A stretch of 64,000 nucleotides of DNA. Source: Prevotella sp. UBA2742 (GTDB taxonomy: Bacteria > Bacteroidota > Bacteroidia > Bacteroidales > Bacteroidaceae). Positions 51,618 to 58,823 of the stretch are shown here, one piece after another (position 1 is the first letter of the stretch; each line of letters starts with the position of its first letter). The DNA lies in the NCBI GenBank assembly GCA_002353485.1, contig DEJS01000006.1:4816-68815 (forward strand). Direction: 5' to 3'. A program made the position numbers and the translations under genes. Under the pieces are notes generated by a model. That model saw nothing but the letters and a program-made list of their open reading frames with translations. It did not search any database and was not told where the DNA came from.

Positions 51618-52643
51618 ATGAAACGTTATCTTACAATAGTGGTGGTGCTCCTTGTGAGCACCACCATTTTCGCCCAGCAGGGTCGTCGCCATTTCCCGCG
51701 CGAGGCTTTCCAGACGGATACGCCTATGGTGCACGACCCCGTGATGGCCTACGAGGATAGTACTTACCATATCTTTGCTACGGGTTTGGGCATTCAGCAC
51801 ATGACATCGAAAGACCGCAAGACGTGGACCGTGCTGCCTCAGCCTGTGATGACGGTGATGCCAGAGTGGACGCGCGACTCGGTGCCAGGCTTTACCTGTC
51901 ATGTGTGGGCGCCGGACGTCATCAAGTGGCACGGACGCTGGTGGCTCGCCTACAGCTGCTCCACCTTTGGCAAGAACGGGTCGGCCATCGGGCTGCTCAG
52001 TAACCATTCGCTGTCGTTTCCTGTATGGACCGATGAGGGATGCATTGTCACTTCACGCGAGGGACGCGACAACTGGAATGCTATAGACCCTAACTTCGTC
52101 ATTGACGACGATGACCAGCCGTGGCTGGTGTGGGGGTCGTTCTGGGACGGTATACAGCTGGTACGCCTTGACACCACAATGCATGTGGCCAAGGGCGAGA
52201 AGCCGCGCACCATTGCCCGCCGCTATTCGCCGAAGAACAACAACCGCATGGCTAATCCGACCAGCAAATATGCCGGGACGAACGCTATCGAGGCTCCGTT
52301 CATTATGAAGCACGGAGGCTGGTACTATCTCTTTGTTGCCTGGGACTATTGCTGTATGGGTTCGAAGAGTACTTATCGTGTAGCCGTAGGTCGTTCGAAG
52401 ACGGTGGACGGTCCGTACCTGGACCGCGCGGGTGAAAACATGCGCGAGGGTGGGGGAACGCTCGTCATTGAGGGCGACAAGCAGCAGTTTGAGGCCATTG
52501 GCCATTGCGCTGCCTACCATATGAACGGTGAGGATTTCTACATTAGTCATGGCTATAGCGTGGCTCATAAGGGGGCTGCCATCCTCGTTCAGCGCAAGAT
52601 TGAGTGGACTCCTGACGGCTGGCCGGAATTGACGGCTGATTGA
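51618..52643 (+). CDS. GH43 endo-alpha-1,5-L-arabinanase (periplasmic)
   Basis: 341 aa with a signal peptide (ends IFAQQ, about 20). Single GH43 domain with Asp40 (VHDPVMAY), Asp157 (AIDPNFV) and Glu225 (NAIEAPFI), and FTCHVWAPDVIKWHGRWWLAY. Short GH43 arabinanase of the subfamily 5 kind. It starts 21 bp after the lipoprotein GH43 gene and presumably acts on imported oligosaccharides. Confidence 0.87.
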   Translation: MKRYLTIVVVLLVSTTIFAQQGRRHFPREAFQTDTPMVHDPVMAYEDSTYHIFATGLGIQHMTSKDRKTWTVLPQPVMTVMPEWTRDSVPGFTCHVWAPDVIKWHGRWWLAYSCSTFGKNGSAIGLLSNHSLSFPVWTDEGCIVTSREGRDNWNAIDPNFVIDDDDQPWLVWGSFWDGIQLVRLDTTMHVAKGEKPRTIARRYSPKNNNRMANPTSKYAGTNAIEAPFIMKHGGWYYLFVAWDYCCMGSKSTYRVAVGRSKTVDGPYLDRAGENMREGGGTLVIEGDKQQFEAIGHCAAYHMNGEDFYISHGYSVAHKGAAILVQRKIEWTPDGWPELTAD

Positions 52644-52664
52644 TGAAATAATACCAATTGCAAG

Positions 52665-55115
52665 ATGAAGAAAAGAACATTTACCATAGTAGCCGGCTGT
52701 CTGATGGCAGCTGTAGGCACTCATGCCCAGGTAGTGATAGATGTAGACGCCCAACAGCGGGGACCTAAGATTAGCCCCACGCACTATGGCATCTTCTTTG
52801 AGGACATCAACCATGCTGCCGACGGCGGCATCTATGCCGAACTCATCCGCAACCGTTCGTTTGAAGACGGTGAAGGCTATGGCAAGCCTGCCACCATGGA
52901 GGCCTGGTCTACCTGTTCCTCTACCCCGGCACAGCTGGTAGCCAAGCTGATACAGCCCTCGAAGAAGGTGAAGCTGCTGAACAGCGCACAGGGCAATGCC
53001 CTGGAGCTGACCGTCAACGCCACTGCCGACAGTCCTGCCATGCTGATGAATGAGGGCTTCTGGGGCATCAATGCCGTACAGGGGCGCAGCTATCGCCTGT
53101 CGTTCTTTGCCCGGGGCAGCTACAAAGGCACCGTCCGCGCACTGCTATGCAGTAAGGACGGCAAGACGCGCTATGCTGAAACAGTGGTCAATGGTTTCCC
53201 TGTTGACAAGCAATGGACAAAATACACCGCTACCCTGCAGGCTACAGACAACAACCCGCAGGCCTGCTTTGCGCTGGTCTTCGACGGCAAGGGTGTGATA
53301 GACATTGATATGGTATCGCTCTTCCCTCCCACCTTCAAGAACAGGGAGAACGGCCTGCGCCCTGACCTGGCACAGATGCTCTACGAGATGCATCCTAAGT
53401 TCATGCGCTTCCCTGGTGGCTGCTACGTGGAGGGACAGATCTCGCCTGACAATGCCTTCCGCTGGGAGCGCACGATAGGTCCCATTGAGGAACGTCCGGG
53501 CCACTGGAACGTCAACTGGGGCTATCGAACCACCGACGGACTGGGCTTCCATGAATATCTGCAGATGGCAGAAGACCTGGGTGCCAAGCCACTTTATGTG
53601 GTCAACGTGGGACTGTGGCATGGCGGTCTGACTCCGCTGGACAGCATCCAGCCATGGATAGACGAGACACTGGCAGCCCTGGAGTATGCCAATGGCGACG
53701 TGACGACAAAGTATGGTGCGCTGCGTGCCAAGAACGGTCATCCCGCACCTTTTAACATAGAGTATCTGGAGATAGGCAACGAGAACAACCAACCCAACCA
53801 GGAGCAGCAGAGCGACCACTACTACGAGCGTTACGACCTGTTCCGCAAGGCCATATTGGCCAAGTATCCCAAGATGCAGCTCATAGGCAATGTGGCAGCA
53901 TGGGGCACTGATACGCCCACCTGGGACAGTAAGTTGCCCGTCGACCTGTTGGACGAGCACTACTATCGTAACCCCGCGTGGTTTGCCGATGCCTTCCACA
54001 AGTATGACACCTACAACCGCAAAGGCCCGAAGATTTATGTCGGCGAATATGCTGTCACCAGCGGCTTCGGCAATCTGGGCAACATGAACGCCGCACTGGG
54101 CGAGGCTGTCTACATGATGGGTATGGAGAACAATTCCGACATAGTGCCCCTGAACTCCTATGCCCCCATCTTTGTCAATGAGAACGATGCCAAATGGCGT
54201 CCTGACATGATACGCTTCAGTTCGAGCCGCGTTATGGGCACGCCCTCTTACTATGTGCAGGCCCTGATGCCACAGCACATCGGCACGCAGGTGGTGAAGG
54301 TCAGCCAGCAGAATCCCTATAAGGTACAGGCCAGAACGTCTGTCACTCCCCCAAAGAGCCGCATAGGTTTTGCCACCTGGGGCACACAGGCATCGTTTAC
54401 CCATCCGGAGCCGTTGCCGAAGACCGGTATGCCTGAGCTGGTGACCGGAAAGTGGCAGAAGAACAGCGACGGCAGTATCAGCCAGACCGGTACCGCCGAA
54501 CAGTGTGTGGCGATATGCCGTGCACAGGTGGGCGACCACTATACTGCTAAGTTCCGTGCCCGCAAGGACGGTGGTGACGAAGGGTTCATCGTGGTCTTCA
54601 ACTATACCGATGCCGGCAACTACTGTTGGGTGAACTTAGGTGGCTGGGGCAATACACAACACGGTATTGAGCGCATCAGCGGTGGCGGCAAGAGCCAGAT
54701 AGAAACCAAGCCGGGAAAGATAGAGACGGGTCGATGGTATGACATTACCTTCCAGATGGCCGGTGACAGTTTGAGATGCTGGCTGGACAAGGAACTGGTG
54801 TTCGACACTGTGATGAAGGGCGATGTGCTGCCTGGCATTTTCTCCAGTGCGACCATCGACGAGCACAAGGACGAGCTGATAGTCAAGGTGGTCAACACCC
54901 AGGCCGAAGCTACTACGGCACAGCTGAACATCAGCCACTTCACAGTCAAGCAGGCTCACCTCATCCGTCTCAGTGCCAACGACGGCATGGACGAGAACAC
55001 TCTGCAACAGCCTACCAACATCTACCCCACCCACCACGAGCTGTCGCCAATAGGCAATAAGGTAGAAGTTGAGCTGCCTGCCTATTCACTAAGTATTATA
55101 CGTATTAAAGAATAA
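52665..55115 (+). CDS. GH51 alpha-L-arabinofuranosidase with inserted LamG-like domain
   Basis: 816 aa. Signal peptide at 1-20 (THAQV). GH51 start ISPTHYGIFFEDINHAADGG; an N-terminal beta module at about 75-215; barrel with Glu373 as acid/base (EIGNENNQPN) and Glu461 as nucleophile (YVGEYAV). A LamG/concanavalin-like domain (about 585-728, with YTDAGNYCWVNLGGWGN) interrupts the C-terminal beta-sandwich. It removes arabinofuranose side chains and ends. 11 bp before the last GH43 gene. Confidence 0.9.
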   Translation: MKKRTFTIVAGCLMAAVGTHAQVVIDVDAQQRGPKISPTHYGIFFEDINHAADGGIYAELIRNRSFEDGEGYGKPATMEAWSTCSSTPAQLVAKLIQPSKKVKLLNSAQGNALELTVNATADSPAMLMNEGFWGINAVQGRSYRLSFFARGSYKGTVRALLCSKDGKTRYAETVVNGFPVDKQWTKYTATLQATDNNPQACFALVFDGKGVIDIDMVSLFPPTFKNRENGLRPDLAQMLYEMHPKFMRFPGGCYVEGQISPDNAFRWERTIGPIEERPGHWNVNWGYRTTDGLGFHEYLQMAEDLGAKPLYVVNVGLWHGGLTPLDSIQPWIDETLAALEYANGDVTTKYGALRAKNGHPAPFNIEYLEIGNENNQPNQEQQSDHYYERYDLFRKAILAKYPKMQLIGNVAAWGTDTPTWDSKLPVDLLDEHYYRNPAWFADAFHKYDTYNRKGPKIYVGEYAVTSGFGNLGNMNAALGEAVYMMGMENNSDIVPLNSYAPIFVNENDAKWRPDMIRFSSSRVMGTPSYYVQALMPQHIGTQVVKVSQQNPYKVQARTSVTPPKSRIGFATWGTQASFTHPEPLPKTGMPELVTGKWQKNSDGSISQTGTAEQCVAICRAQVGDHYTAKFRARKDGGDEGFIVVFNYTDAGNYCWVNLGGWGNTQHGIERISGGGKSQIETKPGKIETGRWYDITFQMAGDSLRCWLDKELVFDTVMKGDVLPGIFSSATIDEHKDELIVKVVNTQAEATTAQLNISHFTVKQAHLIRLSANDGMDENTLQQPTNIYPTHHELSPIGNKVEVELPAYSLSIIRIKE

Positions 55116-55126
55116 CAGAGAAAGTT

Positions 55127-57253
55127 ATGCGAAGACTTCCCATTGCTTTATTACTATTATCATTCCTTACTTTGAGCCATGCACAGACCTCATGGACTGC
55201 AGACAATGGCAACGGTACATTCACCAACCCGCTATTCTATGACGAGTTCTCCGACCCGGACATTCTTCGTGTGGGTGACGACTATTATCTGGCTGGTACA
55301 ACTATGCACACCGTGCCGGGACTGGTCATCCTGCACTCGAAGGACCTGGTGAACTGGGAGAACATCAGCTACTGCTTCGACCGTTTCGACTTCAAGGACG
55401 ATGCCTTTGCGCTGAAGAATCATAAGGAGATATATGGCCAGGGCATCTGGGCTCCTTGCATTCGTTACGCTAATGGCCAGTTCTACGTCTTTAGCAACAT
55501 CAACGGTAAGGGGCTGCAATGCTATACAGCCAAAGACATTCGCGGACCGTGGAAGCACCATAACATGCAGGGGCGCATCTACGACCTCAGCGTGCTCTTC
55601 GACGACGATGGAAAGATTTATGCCATCCACGGCTATGGCGAGGTGAAGTGTACGGAGCTGAAGCCCGACATGAGTGGTCCAATAGAGGGCACTGAGCGTG
55701 TCATAATTCCTGGAGGCAGTGCTGTGGGCGAGGGGCACCACATGTACAAGATAGGTGACATGTATTACCTCATCTCCACCGACTACTATCCCAACGGACG
55801 TACGCTTTGTTCACGGTCAAAGAGCATCTGGGGACCATACGAGACCATTACCATCACTGCCGACGAGACGTTCGGCTACCATCAGGCACCACTGACGCAG
55901 GTGCCCCAAGGTGAACAATACCGCATAGGACACAACGGTACGAAGTACGGCATTCCAGATGTCGACAAGGACGCCACTGCCTGTACCAATATCCATCAGG
56001 GCGGCATCGTCGAGGACCAGAGCGGGCAGTGGTGGGCAGTGCTCATGATGGACTTCCACTCTATAGGACGTACCACCACACTGGCTCCCATCACCTGGAA
56101 GGACGGCTGGCCCATGTTGGGACTGGAAGGTAACCTCGGCCGTGCTCCACGTACATGGCTGAAGCCTAACATCCCTGGTGCTGTGACTGATGCCAGCCAG
56201 AAGAAGGCTCCTTATGTACGCAGCGACGACTTCAATGGTAAGCATCTGGGCCGTATCTGGCAGTGGAACCATAATCCCGATGACAAGATGTGGAGCCTGA
56301 AGAACGGCCGCCTGCGGCTGCAGGCACAGCCCGCCGAACAGCTGATGTGGGCTCGCAACACGCTGACCCAGCGTGTCATTGGTCCGAAGAGCATAGTCAC
56401 CGTGGAGTTGTATGTGGGCGGCATGAAGGAAGGCGACGTGGCCGGACTGGGCAACATCAACGTGCCCTGCTCGTGGATTGGCATCGAGCAAGGTCACTAT
56501 GGCTTGCTCCTGCGCTGTTTTGAGCAAGCAACCAACGACACCGTCACGCTGGGCATCGCGTCCTGCGACGCTCCAATTAAGAGGGTATGGCTCCGCATGG
56601 TGGGCGACTTCGACAACGACAAGGCCCACTACGAGTTCTCGCTCAACGGCGAGTACTATCGCCCGTTAGGGCGCGAGATGCCGCTGTCGTATCAGCTCAT
56701 CACCTTCCAGGGCTCGCGCCATGCCTTGTTCTGTTTTAACCGCGAGGGCAAGCAGGGCGGCTACGCTGAGTTCGACAACTTCACCGTTGAGGAGCCCTGT
56801 GCCGACCGTTCTAAGAATATTCCATATGGCAGGACCTTCCGCATCATCAACTTGGCTACGGGCCGTCCAGCCATAGCGCTGAAGCACGGACTGCTGCACG
56901 ATCTCTCCGTACCTACGCACCCTGACCTCACCCCACAGGAAAAGGACAACGAACGACTGACCCACTTCCGCATCATCGACAAGGGCCAGGGCAAGGTCAT
57001 CCTACAATGCGAGGACGGACGCTACGTGTGCTGCTCCGGTTTCGGTATCGCGGGTGACTTACGTCTGACCAACGACGAGAAGAAAGCCGAGGTGTTCCTA
57101 TGGCAGGACTATCTGAATCAGGAGTTCATGCTCATGTCGATGCGCACGCATAAGTATGTGGGCAAGAGTCCTACGACGGGCAGTCCTTATTCGATGGACT
57201 TCACCGGTGCCGACCCAGCCCGTCGTAACGGAGCGGTGTTCCGTTGGGAATGA
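55127..57253 (+). CDS. Multidomain GH43 glycosidase with C2 beta-sandwich and beta-trefoil-like tail
   Basis: 708 aa. Signal peptide at 1-19 (LSHAQ). GH43 domain (about 33-345) with Asp43 (SDPDILRVG), Asp153 (IYDLSVLFD) and Glu202 (VGEGHHMYK). Residues about 365-555 form a GH43 C2-type beta-sandwich (SDDFNGKHLGRIWQWNHNP). Residues about 565-708 have repeats like KVILQCEDGRYVCCSG that fit a beta-trefoil. GH43 with a C2 domain usually cleaves terminal arabinose or xylose; here an exo-arabinosidase is likely. Last gene of the locus, stopping at 57253 before the repeat tract. Confidence 0.85.
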   Translation: MRRLPIALLLLSFLTLSHAQTSWTADNGNGTFTNPLFYDEFSDPDILRVGDDYYLAGTTMHTVPGLVILHSKDLVNWENISYCFDRFDFKDDAFALKNHKEIYGQGIWAPCIRYANGQFYVFSNINGKGLQCYTAKDIRGPWKHHNMQGRIYDLSVLFDDDGKIYAIHGYGEVKCTELKPDMSGPIEGTERVIIPGGSAVGEGHHMYKIGDMYYLISTDYYPNGRTLCSRSKSIWGPYETITITADETFGYHQAPLTQVPQGEQYRIGHNGTKYGIPDVDKDATACTNIHQGGIVEDQSGQWWAVLMMDFHSIGRTTTLAPITWKDGWPMLGLEGNLGRAPRTWLKPNIPGAVTDASQKKAPYVRSDDFNGKHLGRIWQWNHNPDDKMWSLKNGRLRLQAQPAEQLMWARNTLTQRVIGPKSIVTVELYVGGMKEGDVAGLGNINVPCSWIGIEQGHYGLLLRCFEQATNDTVTLGIASCDAPIKRVWLRMVGDFDNDKAHYEFSLNGEYYRPLGREMPLSYQLITFQGSRHALFCFNREGKQGGYAEFDNFTVEEPCADRSKNIPYGRTFRIINLATGRPAIALKHGLLHDLSVPTHPDLTPQEKDNERLTHFRIIDKGQGKVILQCEDGRYVCCSGFGIAGDLRLTNDEKKAEVFLWQDYLNQEFMLMSMRTHKYVGKSPTTGSPYSMDFTGADPARRNGAVFRWE

Positions 57254-57258
57254 AACAC

Positions 57259-57311
57259 CGGTATATCGGAACATCGAAATATCGGAACATCGGTATATCG
57301 AAACATCGAGA
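57259..57311. repeat. Degenerate ATATCGGAACATCG repeat, right edge of the arabinan locus
   Basis: Four 14-bp-like units (GTATATCGGAACATCG, AAATATCGGAACATCG and variants). The reverse complement belongs to the family at 34019-34110. Directly followed by the hairpin at 57324. Confidence 0.8.
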
Positions 57312-57323
57312 CTTGTTACGTTA

Positions 57324-57366
57324 TAGTAAAGCCCCACTTTCCTCCGAGGAGAGTGGGACTTTACTA
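57324..57366. terminator. Bidirectional terminator-like hairpin between the arabinan locus and sufB
   Basis: TAGTAAAG.CCCACT pairs with AGTGGGACTTTACTA with a single mismatch, 15 bp in all. It lies between convergent genes (GH43, plus; sufB, minus). T-runs are short in both directions, but the stem itself ends in an AT-rich part. Confidence 0.6.
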
Positions 57367-57383
57367 TGGGGAAAGTAGTACTT

Positions 57384-58823
57384 TTATCCTACCGTGCCTT
57401 CGAGCGATACAGACAATAGCTTCTGCGCCTCGACGGCAAACTCCATGGGCAGCTTCTGCAGCACTTCCTTGGCATAGCCGTTGACAATGAGCCCCACGGC
57501 CTGTTCGGTGGGTATGCCACGCTGGTTGCAGTAGAAGAGCTGGTCTTCGGAAATCTTGCTCGTTGTGGCTTCGTGCTCAAAGACGGCACTCTCGTTGTGT
57601 ACGTCCATGTAGGGGAAGGTATGTGCCCCACAGTTGCTGCCCAACAGCAGTGAGTCGCACGATGAATAGTTTCGCGCATTGTCGGCTGTCGACGTGGCGC
57701 GTACCAGCCCGCGATATGAATTCTGCGAGTGGCCGGCCGAGATGCCCTTTGAGATGATGGTTGACTTGGTGTTCTTGCCCATGTGAATCATCTTCGTGCC
57801 CGTGTCAGCCTCCTGATAGTTGTTGGTGACGGCCACCGAATAGAATTCGGCGGTGCTGTTGTCGCCGCGCAGGATGCACGAGGGGTATTTCCACGTGATG
57901 GCCGAGCCCGTCTCCACCTGTGTCCAGGAAAGCTTGGAGCCGGCGCCGCGCAGGTCGCCGCGCTTGGTCACCAGGTTCAGCACACCGCCCCGTCCCTGCT
58001 CGTCGCCGGGATACCAGTTCTGCACCGTCGAGTACTTGACCTCGGCACGGTCCATGACGATAATCTCGACGATGGCAGCATGCAGCTGGTTCTCGTCGCG
58101 CATGGGGGCCGTACATCCTTCAAGATAGCTGACGTACGAGTCGTCGTCGGCTACGATGAGTGTACGTTCAAATTGTCCGGTGTTGCGGGCATTGATGCGG
58201 AAGTAGCTGCTCAGCTCCATGGGGCAGCGCACGCCTTTGGGGATATATACAAATGAGCCGTCAGAGAATACGGCGCTGTTAAGTGCAGCAAAGAAGTTGT
58301 CGCGATAGGGGACTACGGTGCCCAGATACTGACGCACCAGGTCGCCATGCTCCTTGATGGCCTCGCCGATGGAGCAGAAGATGACGCCTTTCTCGCGTAG
58401 CTTTTCTTTGAAGGTGGTCTTCACGCTGACGGAGTCCATGATGGCGTCGACGGCGGTATTGCCGCTGAGTGCCAGGCGTTCTTCAAGGGGAATACCCAAC
58501 TTGTCGAAAGTCTTCTCCAGTTCAGGGTCTATTTTCCCGTCGCCCTTGGGCTTTTGTGCCAATGGGTCGGCATAGTAGGAGATGGCCTGATAGTCAATGG
58601 GTGGCACATGCACATGTCCCCATCGGGGCTCTTGCTGCTCTTGCCAGTAGCGGAAGGCACGGAGACGGAAGTCAAGCATCCATTCGGGCTCTTCCTTTTT
58701 AGCAGAGATGAGGCGAACGATGTCCTCGTTCAGCCCCTTCTCAATGATTTCAGTATGTACATCGGTAGTGAAGCCGAACTCGTATTTCTGCTCCGCTACC
58801 TGTTTAACAAACTCGTTGCTCAT
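57384..58823 (-). CDS. sufB: Fe-S cluster scaffold subunit SufB
   Basis: 479 aa. N-terminal QKYEFGFTTDVHTEIIEKGL and C-terminal core with NCGAHTFPYMDVHNESAVFE, FYCNQRGIPTEQAVGLIVNG, and a Cys-containing SCDSLLLGSNCGAH. It forms the scaffold with SufC and SufD, whose genes lie 15 kb further along this strand. The start codon shares one base with the infB stop (TAATG), so it is translated from the rimP-nusA-infB transcript. Confidence 0.95.
   Translation of the reverse strand: MSNEFVKQVAEQKYEFGFTTDVHTEIIEKGLNEDIVRLISAKKEEPEWMLDFRLRAFRYWQEQQEPRWGHVHVPPIDYQAISYYADPLAQKPKGDGKIDPELEKTFDKLGIPLEERLALSGNTAVDAIMDSVSVKTTFKEKLREKGVIFCSIGEAIKEHGDLVRQYLGTVVPYRDNFFAALNSAVFSDGSFVYIPKGVRCPMELSSYFRINARNTGQFERTLIVADDDSYVSYLEGCTAPMRDENQLHAAIVEIIVMDRAEVKYSTVQNWYPGDEQGRGGVLNLVTKRGDLRGAGSKLSWTQVETGSAITWKYPSCILRGDNSTAEFYSVAVTNNYQEADTGTKMIHMGKNTKSTIISKGISAGHSQNSYRGLVRATSTADNARNYSSCDSLLLGSNCGAHTFPYMDVHNESAVFEHEATTSKISEDQLFYCNQRGIPTEQAVGLIVNGYAKEVLQKLPMEFAVEAQKLLSVSLEGTVG

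Noticed and set aside
53145..54539. Long minus-strand frame (464 codons) opposite the GH51 gene
   Set aside because: Shadow of the GH51 reading frame; composition is His/Val/Leu-rich without domain motifs.
42175..57383. Transposon or integrase-driven origin of the arabinan locus
   Set aside because: No transposase, integrase, tRNA or terminal direct repeat is visible at the edges; only short dispersed repeats, so the mechanism is left open.
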